64,000 bases of DNA from Methylobacterium planeticum (lineage in GTDB: Bacteria > Pseudomonadota > Alphaproteobacteria > Rhizobiales > Beijerinckiaceae). Below the pieces are notes generated by a model. That model worked only from the letters and a program-made list of their open reading frames with translations. It was not told the DNA's origin and ran no database searches. The stretch lies in the NCBI RefSeq assembly GCF_008806345.1, contig NZ_VZZJ01000002.1, positions 62,001 to 126,000 on the forward strand, read 5' to 3'. Positions 52,923 to 61,416 of the stretch are shown one piece after another; position 1 is the stretch's first letter, and each line of letters starts with the position of its first letter. The translations under genes were made by a program, and so were the position numbers.

Positions 52923-53717
52923 TTACGCCCCGTCCGCGCCCTCGAGCCGGAACCGGCCCACGTCGCGCAGGAGGGCCGCGAAGGCGCGGGCCCCGTGGTC
53001 GAGGGCGGCTCGGCCCGCCTCCGCGCTGCCGAGGCGCGCATCGCCGATGGCGCCCGAGGGGTGGAGATCGCCGGCCTTCCAGGCGAAGGCGGCGGGACGC
53101 CCGGCGCGCAGATGGGTGAAGTCCCGCTCCATCGCCACCGTGCGGGGCGTGAAATCCGCGATCGCGGCGGCGCGCACGAGGTCGGGCCGCAGGGCCAGCA
53201 TCAGGGCGGTCTCGATGCCGCCCGCATGGATGCCGTGGCGGATCTCGGCCTCGGGGAACAGCCCGTCCGGATAGCCGAGGCGGCTCCAGGACGTCGTCAC
53301 CGCGACCATGCGGTGTCGCCCGCGCAGGTCGCCGGCCACGAGGTCGATCAGGGCGCTGTTGCCCCCGTGCGAGGTCACGATGACGAGCTTGCCGCAACCG
53401 GCGGCGGCGAGGCCCGCGCCGATCTCGGTCCAGGCGCGCAACGCCGTCTCAGCCGTGAGGCTGAGGGTGCCCGGGAACGCGTCGTGCTCGTCCGACTTGC
53501 CGATGCTCTGCACCGGCAGCAGCAGCACGTCGAGGTCGTCTCCCACCAGGGGCCCGAGCCGCGCGAGGTAACCCTCGGCGATGATCGCGTCGGTGGCGAG
53601 GGGCAGGTGGGGCCCGTGCTGCTCGACCGCCGCGACGGGCAGGACCGCGATGGCGCAGCCCAGGTCGCGCCCGCGCAGGTCCCGCGTCGTCAGCTCACCC
53701 CAGAAACGGACCGGCAT
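52923..53717 (-). CDS. Creatininase family amidohydrolase
   Basis: 264 residues, cytoplasmic. Metal-binding residues appear in AVLPVAAVEQHGPHLPLATDAIIAEG (Glu and two His, Asp) and VIVTSHGGNSALIDLVAGDL (His), later RHGIHAGGIETALMLALRP (Glu). The family includes creatininase, a MftE-like peptidase of mycofactocin biosynthesis and formamidopyrimidine hydrolases. No mycofactocin or pyrimidine genes are near, so substrate is unknown. Start chosen at ATG 53717. It lies downstream of the terminator at 53781-53811. Confidence 0.87.
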   Translation of the reverse strand: MPVRFWGELTTRDLRGRDLGCAIAVLPVAAVEQHGPHLPLATDAIIAEGYLARLGPLVGDDLDVLLLPVQSIGKSDEHDAFPGTLSLTAETALRAWTEIGAGLAAAGCGKLVIVTSHGGNSALIDLVAGDLRGRHRMVAVTTSWSRLGYPDGLFPEAEIRHGIHAGGIETALMLALRPDLVRAAAIADFTPRTVAMERDFTHLRAGRPAAFAWKAGDLHPSGAIGDARLGSAEAGRAALDHGARAFAALLRDVGRFRLEGADGA

Positions 53718-53780
53718 GGCCTCGAGCCTCCGCGCGCCCGCGCCGCGGGCCTGACCGCCCTGTACGGGATCGTCGCCCGC

Positions 53781-53811
53781 AAAAAAAGGCGCCCCGGCGA
53801 ACCGGGACGCC
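53781..53811 (-). terminator. Rho-independent terminator (minus strand)
   Basis: Ten-bp stem, GGCGCCCCGG at 53788-53797 against CCGGGACGCC at 53802-53811 (one mismatch), TTCG loop on the minus strand, followed by seven T. It ends the leftward transcript carrying the CsbD-related gene at 53840-54223, 29 bases after its stop. Confidence 0.9.
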
Positions 53812-53839
53812 CCAAGGTCCTGCGCTCCCGTCGATCCGC

Positions 53840-54223
53840 TCAGCGGGTGCGGCGCGCCAGCCAGCCGAAGCTGAAGGCCGCGGCCGCCACGAGGAGCAGC
53901 GTCGCCGTCTTGTTCTCCTCGGCCTGCCGCACCACCGCCCGTCCGCGATGCACGGCCTCGTCGCGGTAGCGCTGGCCGCGCTCGCGGGTCCCGTCGGCGA
54001 GCGCCCGGCCACGCTCGCGCGCCTCGTCGATCAGGTGCTCGCCGTCGCGGCGCAGGCCGCGCGCGGTGTCGCGGGCCTGCCCGTAGGTGTACTGGGCCGC
54101 GCCCGCGACCTGGTCGATCGCGCCGTCGACCTGGGACATCGGATGCCCCGCCACCGCGCCGACGGCGGTCTTGGCGCGCCCGCGAATGTGGCGGATTCCG
54201 CCCTCGATCCGATCCCTGTTCAT
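53840..54223 (-). CDS. CsbD-like protein with C-terminal membrane anchor
   Basis: 127 residues. The N-terminal 60 resemble CsbD (MNRDRIEGGIRHIRGRAKTAVGAVAGHPMSQVDGAIDQVAGAAQYTYGQA). A long charged helix (GLRRDGEHLIDEARERGRALADGTRERGQRYRDEAV) follows, then a C-terminal helix TATLLLVAAAAFSFGWLARRTR. It is therefore a tail-anchored fusion of a stress-type CsbD segment with an ElaB/YqjD-like tail. Probably a stress-induced membrane-associated protein. It follows the CsbD gene with an intervening hairpin. Confidence 0.8.
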   Translation of the reverse strand: MNRDRIEGGIRHIRGRAKTAVGAVAGHPMSQVDGAIDQVAGAAQYTYGQARDTARGLRRDGEHLIDEARERGRALADGTRERGQRYRDEAVHRGRAVVRQAEENKTATLLLVAAAAFSFGWLARRTR

Positions 54224-54250
54224 GCTCCAAACCTCATTCTTCGAAGGACC

Positions 54251-54273
54251 GAAGGCCGGCAGCGCCGGCCTTC
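54251..54273 (-). terminator. Hairpin between the two CsbD-type genes
   Basis: Ten-bp perfect stem, GAAGGCCGGC at 54251-54260 and its complement at 54264-54273, three-base loop. It lies 106 bases after the CsbD stop and 28 bases before the next start, with no T-run of note. It could attenuate read-through from the stress promoter at 54665-54689 or stabilise the upstream message. Confidence 0.4.
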
Positions 54274-54378
54274 CTGGCCCGGCCTTCCTGACTCGGCCTG
54301 CGGGGCGGGCTGTGGGCCCGCCATCCGCACGCCGTCACCGTCGCGCGGCCCCGGCGGGCCGCTCCGGGTCGTCCGGGC

Positions 54379-54591
54379 TCAGATCTTCTTGACCGCGTCG
54401 GCCGCGCTCTGGGCCGCGTTCTTCACGCCGTCCTTGGCGTTGCCGACGGTCTTCTGGGCTTCGCCCTTCAGCTCCTGGGCCTTGCCCTCGGCCTGCAGCT
54501 TCTCGTTTCCGGTGGCGCTGCCGATACCCTGCTTGACGTTGCCGACCGCCTCGTTGGCGAGGCCCTTGATCTTGTCGGTGGTGCTGCTCAT
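54379..54591 (-). CDS. CsbD family stress protein
   Basis: 70 residues, the typical size: MSSTTDKIKGLANEAVGNVKQGIGSATGNEKLQAEGKAQELKGEAQKTVGNAKDGVKNAAQSAADAVKKI. Highly charged amphipathic repeats of about 11 residues and no cysteine. CsbD proteins are general-stress markers of unknown mechanism. GGAGAG lies six bases before ATG 54591, and a perfect EcfG-type promoter is placed 74 bases upstream of the start. Confidence 0.92.
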   Translation of the reverse strand: MSSTTDKIKGLANEAVGNVKQGIGSATGNEKLQAEGKAQELKGEAQKTVGNAKDGVKNAAQSAADAVKKI

Positions 54592-54664
54592 CGGAACTCT
54601 CCGTGGGTCGTTGCTGGAATGATCGGCGGGCACGAAGCGTGACCGCTCGCTCTCGGCAATTCTG

Positions 54665-54689
54665 AACGGCGCGCTCCCCCGAATGTTCC
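54665..54689 (-). promoter_or_regulatory. EcfG-type general stress promoter of the CsbD gene
   Basis: On the minus strand: GGAAC (54689-54685), 16 bases, CGTT (54668-54665), an exact match to GGAAC-N16/17-CGTT recognised by EcfG of the PhyR-NepR-EcfG cascade first described in Methylobacterium. It lies about 74 bases before the CsbD ATG. Confidence 0.75.
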
Positions 54690-55380
54690 GGTGTTCACGA
54701 AGCCTTGAGCGAAGCGCAGGCGGGCACGGCACCGACTTGCTGCGGCGCATGACTGGGTTTTGTCGAGACGACCCGCACCCGGGGCTCAAATTTTTCCTGC
54801 TGCCTTTCCAAAAATTTTGCGCAGGACTTGAGCGCCTGACTTCGGCAATGCTCCCCGAATTCAAATCAGGTTCGTGGCATATTGAGTACCACGACGAGGA
54901 AGCGATCCGAGGACGCCTTCGCATGACCCCGCACGCCGTCGCTGCCCCACCCGGCCCGCCTTTTGCCCGCGACGACGCCCGGGCGCCCGGCCACGGCGGC
55001 CGGCGCCGTCCCGGCCTGCTCGGCCAAAGGGGAGGCGGACGGAGGGTCTTCGACCCGGCCCCGGACCTCGCAACCCTGTTTGGCGTCCCGGCGCCGTGCG
55101 TGCCGAAGCCGATGCGGGCCCGGCAAGCGCCGGCGCAATTCCGCAGGGGGCGAGCCCGGGCGATCGAGACCGGCGGGATCGGACGCCCGATGAACCGCCT
55201 CGACTGAGGCACCACGCCGGTTCGACGCCTCGGTCGCGGGCGGATCGCCGCCGCGGCGGAAGTCGCGTCCAAAGCGAGCTGGTCCTCCTCAGGCCGACGG
55301 GGCGGTGCGCCGCCCGACACCGCAGCAAGCCTCCGGAGCCCGCGCTCCATCACCGGGTTTCCCAGAGAAGGACGGTATCC
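54690..55380. other. Intergenic region without a supported gene
   Basis: About 690 bases. The part 54720-54900 is distinctly less GC-rich, includes short A/T tracts (about 54788-54815) and may hold leftward promoters or a small RNA. The frame 54683-55207 has no ribosome-binding site and a Gly/Arg-rich shadow-like composition. No promoter for the reductase at 55381 could be singled out. Confidence 0.4.
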
Positions 55381-56391
55381 ATGAGTATCGCGATCGTCGG
55401 CGCCGGCGCCATCGGCGGCCAACTCGGCGTGAAGCTCGCCCATGCGGGGGAGCAGGTCACCTTCATCGCCCGCGGCGCCAACCTCGCGGCCATCAAGGCC
55501 GACGGCATGCGCCTCATCGACGAGGACGGGACCGCGTATCACGCCCGGGACGTGCGGGCCACGAGTTCCATGAAGGAAGCGGGGGTGCACGAGGTCGTGA
55601 TGCTCACCGTCAAGGCGCATCAGGTCGGACCGATCGCCGAGGACCTGCGCCACATGATCGGCCCGGACACCGTCGTGCTGCCCCTGCAGAACGGCATCCC
55701 GTGGTGGTACTTCGCCCGCGGGCACGGCGGCCCCTTTGCCGGCACGCAGCTCGAGACGGCCGATCCGGGCGGCCTGATCGCCAGGAATCTCGATCCCGCC
55801 CAGGTGATCGGCACGGTGGTCTATCCGGCCGCGATCCTGACCGAGCCCGGAACCGTCAAGGTGGTGGAGGGCCAGCGCTACGGCCTCGGCGAGATCGACG
55901 GGACGAGGAGCGAGCGCGTGCTGAAGCTCGCCGAGCGCCTGACCCGGGCCGGCTTCAAGGCCCCGGTCTTCGAGGACATCCGGGCCGAGATCTGGCTCAA
56001 GCTCTGGGGCAACCTCAGCTTCAACCCGGTCTCCGCCCTCACCCACGCGACCCTCGTCGACATCTGCCAGTTCCCCGACACCCGGGCGCTGGCGCAGGCC
56101 ATGATGGAGGAGGCCCAGGCCATCGCGAACACGCTCGGCATCGCCTTCCGGGTCGGCATCGACCGCCGCATCGCGGGCGCCGAGAAGGTCGGGGCGCACA
56201 AGACCTCGATGCTGCAGGACGTCGAGGCCGGCCGGGCGATCGAGCTCGAGGCCCTCGTCGGCTCCGTGATCGAGCTCGGGCGCCTGACCGGGACGCCGAC
56301 GCCGCATATCGATACCGTCTACGCCCTGATGCGGCTCCTCGCCCGCAGCCTCGAGACGCGGAACGGCCGCCTCGCCATCCAGTCCGCCTGA
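55381..56391 (+). CDS. 2-dehydropantoate 2-reductase family (PanE/KPR)
   Basis: 336 residues. NADPH-dependent reduction of ketopantoate to pantoate in coenzyme A synthesis is the family's usual reaction. The Rossmann motif GAGAIGG (residues 7-13) is at the N-terminus; MLTVKAHQV and LPLQNGIPWW follow, and the catalytic lysine lies in IWLKLWGNLSFNPVSALTHATL. The C-terminal helices (KTSMLQDVEAGRAIELEALVGSVIELGRLTGTPTPHIDTVYALMRLLA) match the family. ATG with GAAGGA upstream. It is slightly longer than E. coli PanE, and paralogues acting on other 2-oxo acids exist, so pantothenate function is probable rather than certain. Confidence 0.87.
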   Translation: MSIAIVGAGAIGGQLGVKLAHAGEQVTFIARGANLAAIKADGMRLIDEDGTAYHARDVRATSSMKEAGVHEVVMLTVKAHQVGPIAEDLRHMIGPDTVVLPLQNGIPWWYFARGHGGPFAGTQLETADPGGLIARNLDPAQVIGTVVYPAAILTEPGTVKVVEGQRYGLGEIDGTRSERVLKLAERLTRAGFKAPVFEDIRAEIWLKLWGNLSFNPVSALTHATLVDICQFPDTRALAQAMMEEAQAIANTLGIAFRVGIDRRIAGAEKVGAHKTSMLQDVEAGRAIELEALVGSVIELGRLTGTPTPHIDTVYALMRLLARSLETRNGRLAIQSA

Positions 56392-56446
56392 CGGCGCCCG
56401 CACGCTCGCCCGAGGGCCCGCCCGCGGCCCGCCGGGGGCCGGGCCG

Positions 56447-58369
56447 TCAGATCTCGATCTCGGTCCCGACCTCGACCACCTGGCGGGTCGGGACGCAGAA
56501 GAAGGCGCCGGTGCGCTCGCCGTTGCGCTGCATGAAGGCGAAGAGCTTCTCGCGCCAGTCCGACATGCCCTGATGGTCGTTCTTCGGGATGATGGTCTCG
56601 TGCCCGATGAAGACCGTGAGATCGTCGATGAAATGTTCGGGCAGGAGCCCGCTCCGGACCGCGCAGGCGAGCCCCTCGGGGATCGAGGCGTCCTGCATGA
56701 AGCCGTAGCGGAGCGTCAGCCGGTAGAAGTCCGGCGCGATCTGGCTGATCTCGGCGCGCTCGGATTCCGGAACCGTCGGGCTCTCCTCGTAGAGCGCCGT
56801 CACGATCAGGATGCGCTCGGTCAGGGCGTGGCTGCGCTCGACGAAGCGCGACAGGTGGAGCGGGATGCCGTGGGTGGCCGCCGACAGGAAGGCGGCGGTG
56901 CCGGGCAAGCGCACCGGCGGGTCCGCCCGCAGCCGGGCGAGGAAGACGTCCTCGGGCAGGCGCAGCGCCGCCCGCGCCTCCTCGACGAGGGCGTTGCCCT
57001 TCTTCCAGGTCAGCATCATCAGGGCGACGAGGCCGGCGAGCACCAGCGGAAACCAGCCGCCCTCGAAGAGCTTCACGCTGTTGGCGCCGAGGAAGACGAG
57101 GTCGATCACGAGGAAGAAGCCGTTGAGTGCCACCACCGCCACGGGGTTGTAGCCCCATTTCAGCGCGATGAGGGCGGCGAGCAGCGTCGTGATCGCCATC
57201 AGGAGCGAGACCGCGATGCCGTAGGCGCCCGCGAGGGCATCGGAGGAGCCGAAGATCACCACGGCGGTCAGCGTCGCGATGGCCAGGAGCCAGTTCACCA
57301 CCGGCACGTAGATCTGCCCGCGCTCGTCCTGCGCCGTCTGGATGATCCGCATCGTCGGCAGGAAGCCGAGCTGGATCGATTGCTGGGTGAGGGAGAACAC
57401 CCCCGAGATGATCGCCTGCGAGGCGATCACGGTGGCGAGGGTGGCGAGCCCGATCAGCGGATAATGCGCCCAGTCCGGCGCCAGCCGGTAGAACGGGTTC
57501 TCGATGGCGTCGGGCTCGGCGAGGAGCACGGCGCCCTGCCCGAAATAATTGATCATCAGCGCCGGCAGCACGAGGGCGAACCACGCGATCCGGATCGGCT
57601 TGGCGCCGAAATGCCCGAGATCGGCGTACATCGCCTCGCCGCCCGTCACCGCCAGGAAGGCCGCGCCGAGCATCGCGAAGCTGACATGCCAGCCCGCATG
57701 GGTGAGGAAGTCGACCGCCCGCCAGGGATTGGCCGCCGCCAGGATCTCCGGATGGTGGATGATGCCGCCGAGGCCGAGCAGCGTCAGCACCACGAACCAC
57801 GCCAGCATCACGGGCCCGAAGATGCGGCCGATGAAGGCGACGCCCTTGCTCTGGACCAGGAACAGCCCGACCAGGATCACGAGGGTGATCGGCACCACGT
57901 AGTGGCCGAGGCCCGGCGCATCGACCTTCAGGCCCTCCACCGCCGAGAGCACCGAGATCGCCGGGGTGATGGCGCCGTCGCCGTAGAGCAGCGCCGCGCC
58001 CACGAGACCGACGACGAGGAGGAGCGCCTGCCAGGTGCCGGGCTTGGCATGGCGGGCGCCGAGGAGCGCCAGCATCGCCACGATGCCGCCCTCGCCGCGG
58101 TTGTCCGCCCGCAGGATCAGCACCGCGTACTTCACCGAGACGATGATGATCAGCGCCCACAGGATCAGCGAGACCGCGCCCATGACGGCGGCCGGCTCGG
58201 CGGCGCCCGCCCCCGGGCTCGCCGCCCGCACCGCCTCCTTGAAGGCGTAGAGCGGGCTCGTGCCGATATCGCCGTAGACGACGCCGAGGGCGCCGAGAAG
58301 CAGTGCCGGCCGCACGCGGCCTCTGCCGTGCTGAGCGCCCTCCCCCGCCCGGGGTTCGACATGGCTCAC
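56447..58369 (-). CDS. kup: Low-affinity potassium uptake protein Kup
   Basis: 640 residues, the normal length. K+/H+ symporter of the KUP/HAK/KT family with twelve predicted helices in residues about 20-435 and a cytosolic C-terminal domain. Family sequence: LLGALGVVYGDIGTSPLYAFKEAVRAA, ADNRGEGGIVAMLALLGA, LLYGDGAITPAISVLSAVEGLKV, GGEAMYADLGHFGAKPIRIAWF. The last is near the selectivity region. A terminal module ends LTVFIGHETIIPKNDHQGMSDWREKLFAFMQRNGERTGAFFCVPTRQVVEVGTEIEI. Its promoter must lie within 58370-58507. Confidence 0.95.
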   Translation of the reverse strand: MSHVEPRAGEGAQHGRGRVRPALLLGALGVVYGDIGTSPLYAFKEAVRAASPGAGAAEPAAVMGAVSLILWALIIIVSVKYAVLILRADNRGEGGIVAMLALLGARHAKPGTWQALLLVVGLVGAALLYGDGAITPAISVLSAVEGLKVDAPGLGHYVVPITLVILVGLFLVQSKGVAFIGRIFGPVMLAWFVVLTLLGLGGIIHHPEILAAANPWRAVDFLTHAGWHVSFAMLGAAFLAVTGGEAMYADLGHFGAKPIRIAWFALVLPALMINYFGQGAVLLAEPDAIENPFYRLAPDWAHYPLIGLATLATVIASQAIISGVFSLTQQSIQLGFLPTMRIIQTAQDERGQIYVPVVNWLLAIATLTAVVIFGSSDALAGAYGIAVSLLMAITTLLAALIALKWGYNPVAVVALNGFFLVIDLVFLGANSVKLFEGGWFPLVLAGLVALMMLTWKKGNALVEEARAALRLPEDVFLARLRADPPVRLPGTAAFLSAATHGIPLHLSRFVERSHALTERILIVTALYEESPTVPESERAEISQIAPDFYRLTLRYGFMQDASIPEGLACAVRSGLLPEHFIDDLTVFIGHETIIPKNDHQGMSDWREKLFAFMQRNGERTGAFFCVPTRQVVEVGTEIEI

Positions 58370-58507
58370 GGCTGGTACTCCGGTGCGGCGGGCAGGCCGG
58401 GCGTGATCGCCCGCCGTCCTGACTTGGCTGTTGGGCGGGAAGGTAGGGGGAGCGCGGGTGCCGTCCAGGGGCCGGAGCCCGCCGCGCGCGACGAAACCGC
58501 GTCGGTT

Positions 58508-59218
58508 TCAGGGGGCGCGCGGGACCGCCCCGGCCGCGGCGTCCCGGACCAGCCGCGCCAGGGTCCCGGGGCAGTCCGCGCCGCGCCGGAGGCAGGCGAC
58601 GGGCGCGCCGGCCCGGCGCGCGATCGCCGCGGCCACGGTCTCGGGGGGCGTCGGGGCGTCGGGGCTCTCGCTGACCGCGATGGCCGCGAGGGGCACGCCG
58701 TGCGCCCGCAGGGTCTCGACGGCGGTGAGGGCGTGGCTGATCGCCCCGAGATAGCTGCCCGAGACGAGGAGGGCCGGCACCCCGAGCGCCGCCAGCCAGT
58801 CGAGGCCGGTCGCCTCCCGGGTGATCGGGCTCATCAGGCCGCCGACTCCCTCGATCAGCACCAGGGTCTCGGGCTCGGCCGCCGCGACGGCGGCCCGGCA
58901 CCATGCCAGGAGATCCGCGAGGTCGAGGCTCCGCCCCTCGCGGGCGGCGGCGAGATCGGGCGCGAGGGGGGCGGCGAAGCGCCAGGGCGAGCAGGCCTCG
59001 ACCGCCTCCGGCGTCAGGGCCAGCCCCTGCGCGGCGAGCAGCCGGCCGGTGTCGCTCGCCGCGAAGGTCGGGTCGCCCACCGGCGGCACCCCGCTCGCGA
59101 GGGGCTTCAGGGCCCGCACCGCCTCGCCCCGTGCCCGCAGGCGCCGGGTCAGGGCCGCGGTGACGTAGGTCTTGCCGATCTCGGTGCCGGCCCCGGCGAT
59201 GAAGAGCGCCCGCGTCAT
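58508..59218 (-). CDS. bioD: Dethiobiotin synthetase
   Basis: 236 residues. Cytoplasmic ATP- and CO2-dependent closure of the ureido ring of dethiobiotin. Walker-type P-loop GAGTEIGKTYVTAAL (residues 8-22), LKPLASGV with conserved lysine, and IEGVGGLMSPI (Glu and glycine-rich loop). ALLVSGSYLGAISHALTAVETLRAHGVPLAAIAVSES follows. Other biotin genes are not in this window. A longer frame upstream contains only shadow sequence. Confidence 0.92.
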   Translation of the reverse strand: MTRALFIAGAGTEIGKTYVTAALTRRLRARGEAVRALKPLASGVPPVGDPTFAASDTGRLLAAQGLALTPEAVEACSPWRFAAPLAPDLAAAREGRSLDLADLLAWCRAAVAAAEPETLVLIEGVGGLMSPITREATGLDWLAALGVPALLVSGSYLGAISHALTAVETLRAHGVPLAAIAVSESPDAPTPPETVAAAIARRAGAPVACLRRGADCPGTLARLVRDAAAGAVPRAP

Positions 59219-59370
59219 GGTGGACCTGGTTGTGCCGCCGGCATCACGCGCCCCGGCGGGGGGCGGCCCCCGGGGCGGGGACGGCCCCCGGGCGGGTTCG
59301 GTGCCCCGGAACGCGGAAGGGCGCGCCGGGCGGGCCGGGCGCGCGCTCGCGGCCGCGATGATCGCCCGCG

Positions 59371-60144
59371 CTACTTCTCGACGAAGGCCTTCTCGATGAC
59401 GTAGTGGCCGGCCTCGCCGTGGTTGCCCTCGACGTAGCCGCCGTTCGTCAGGAGCTCGCGGGTGTCGCGGATCATCTCCGGGCTGCCGCAGAGCATGAAC
59501 CGGTCCGCCTCGACGCTCATCCTGGGCAGGCCGATATCGGCGAACAGCTTGCCGGAGACCATCAGGTCGGTGATGCGCCCGCTGTTGCGGAACGGCTCGC
59601 GCGTCACGGTCGGGTAGTAGATCAGCCCGTCCCGGATCGCCTCGCCCAGGAACTCGTGGTTGGGCAGGTCCTGCGTGATCGTCTCGCCGTAGGCCAGCTC
59701 CGAGATCTGACGGCAGCCATGGACCAAGACCACCCTCTCGAAGCGCTCGTAGGTCTCCGGGTCCTTGATGATCGACATGAACGGCGCCAGGCCGGTGCCG
59801 GTGCCGAGCAGGTAGAGGTGGCGGCCCGGGAGCAGATTGTCGAGGACGAGCGTGCCGGTCGGCTTCTTGCCCACCATGATCGGGTCGCCGACCTTGAGGT
59901 GCTGCAGCTTGCTCGTCAGCGGGCCGTTCGGCACCTTGATCGAGAAGAACTCCAGTTCCTCCTCGTAATTGGCCGAGACCACCGAGTAGGCCCGCAGCAG
60001 GGGGCGGCCCTCCACCTCGATGCCGATCATCGTGAACTCGCCGTTGCGGAACCGGAACGACGGATCCCGGGTCGTGCGGAAGGAGAACAGCGTGTCCGTC
60101 CAGTGATGGACCGACAGAACCCGCTCCTCGTTGTACTTGCTCAT
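59371..60144 (-). CDS. fpr: Ferredoxin-NADP+ reductase
   Basis: 257 residues from ATG 60144. FAD enzyme moving electrons between NADPH and ferredoxin or flavodoxin, involved in oxidative-stress defence and iron-sulfur metabolism. FAD motif RAYSVVSANYEEELEFFSI (residues about 54-72), NADP-binding GTGTGLAPFMSIIKDPETYERFERVVLVHGCR, and the C-terminal CGSPEMIRDTRELL and GHYVIEKAFVEK. The extension is of the bacterial subclass that ends in a short hydrophobic/charged tail. A longer start at 60168 would add eight residues of no family likeness. Confidence 0.94.
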   Translation of the reverse strand: MSKYNEERVLSVHHWTDTLFSFRTTRDPSFRFRNGEFTMIGIEVEGRPLLRAYSVVSANYEEELEFFSIKVPNGPLTSKLQHLKVGDPIMVGKKPTGTLVLDNLLPGRHLYLLGTGTGLAPFMSIIKDPETYERFERVVLVHGCRQISELAYGETITQDLPNHEFLGEAIRDGLIYYPTVTREPFRNSGRITDLMVSGKLFADIGLPRMSVEADRFMLCGSPEMIRDTRELLTNGGYVEGNHGEAGHYVIEKAFVEK

Positions 60145-60325
60145 CGGTGAAGGTGTCCCGAATCTCACGGCCTTTTGCGGCGTCTTCTCGCACCTGCGGC
60201 GGTCCCGTCAAGGCATGGCAGCATCGCAGGCGCGGGTTGTCTCTATTGTCTGGAACGAGTCTTAATTCTTGGAACGATGGGCTTCTCGGCCCGGCCGGAT
60301 CCTCGGCCCGAGCGATGACCGCCGA

Positions 60326-61258
60326 TCAGAGCGGCTTCAGCCCGGCCTCGATCTCGGCCCGGCGCGGCTCGAGGAAGGGCGGCAGGGCGAGGCGCTCGCC
60401 GAGCGTCTCCAGGGGCTCGTCGGCGGTGAAGCCGGGGCCGTCCGTGGCGATCTCGAACAGGATGCCGTTCGGCTCGCGGAAGTAGAGGCTGCGGAAGTAG
60501 TAGCGGTCGATCGGCCCGCTCGAGGGCACCCGCCGGATCTTCAGGCGGTCGGCCCAGGCGCCGTAATCCGCGTCCGGCACCCGGAAGGCGACGTGGTGCA
60601 CGGCGCCGGCCCCCTGGCGCCCCGGGGCGGAGCGGTCGTGCATCAGCTGCAGCTCGGCGGCCGGGCCGCCCGCCCCCATGCTGAACACCCGCACGGCGCC
60701 CTCGGGCAACTCGAAGCTGCGCGCGTGGTGCATCCCGAGCACGTCCGTCAGCACGGCCTCGGTGCGCTCCGGCCGGGCCACCGCGAGGCGGACCGGCCCG
60801 AGCCCGCGGATCTGGTGCGCCTCCGGCACCGGGCTCTGCGCCCACGGGTGCGCCTCCCCCTGGCCGCCATCGTCCACGAGGCTGAGGCGCTGGCCCTCGC
60901 CGTCGGTGAAGTCGAGGGTGAGGCGCCCGTCCCGCGCGATCGGTGGGGCATGCTCCACGCCCTGGCGGGCGAGGTGCTCGCGCCACCAGTCGATCGCCGC
61001 CGCGCCCGCGACGCGCAGCCCGGTGCGGGTGATGCTGTTGCTGCCGCGCTGCTCCGGGGGCGCCGGCCAGTCGAAGAAGGTCAGGTCGGTGCCGGGCGCC
61101 GCGACGCCGTCGGCGTAGAACAGGTGGTAGGCCGAGACGTCGTCCTGGTTCACCGTCTTCTTGACGAGGCGCAGGCCGAGCACCCGGGTGTAGAAGGCGA
61201 AGTTGTCCGCCGCCCGCGCGGTGATCGCCGTGAGGTGATGGAGTCCGGTCAGGTTCAT
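60326..61258 (-). CDS. VOC family ring-cleaving dioxygenase-like protein
   Basis: 310 residues, two tandem vicinal-oxygen-chelate modules. Metal ligands: His in [12 protein letters not shown] (residues about 3-14), His and Glu in [12 protein letters not shown] and [12 protein letters not shown]. Close relatives are MhqO/CatE hydroquinone-type dioxygenases involved in quinone and aromatic stress, which need Fe2+ or Mn2+. The N-terminal segment [18 protein letters not shown] is typical. The physiological substrate is unknown. It stands alone between fpr and the M16 genes. Confidence 0.87.
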   Translation of the reverse strand: MNLTGLHHLTAITARAADNFAFYTRVLGLRLVKKTVNQDDVSAYHLFYADGVAAPGTDLTFFDWPAPPEQRGSNSITRTGLRVAGAAAIDWWREHLARQGVEHAPPIARDGRLTLDFTDGEGQRLSLVDDGGQGEAHPWAQSPVPEAHQIRGLGPVRLAVARPERTEAVLTDVLGMHHARSFELPEGAVRVFSMGAGGPAAELQLMHDRSAPGRQGAGAVHHVAFRVPDADYGAWADRLKIRRVPSSGPIDRYYFRSLYFREPNGILFEIATDGPGFTADEPLETLGERLALPPFLEPRRAEIEAGLKPL

Positions 61259-61416
61259 CGCGCGTCTCCGGTGCGGGGCCCGCCCCACAGATGGGTCGCG
61301 GGCGCGGCGGAAGGGTCCGGCGCCCCGGGCCCGCCCGAAGGCGCGCCGGACCGCCGGTGCGATGCGGCGCAGGCTTGGAAGCGCGGACGGCCCCCGGAAG
61401 CCGGGGGCCGGCGCCG

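Noticed and set aside
54683..55207. 174-codon frame upstream of the panE-like gene
   Set aside because: No ribosome-binding site; Gly/Arg/Pro-rich later half; partly opposite a stress promoter.
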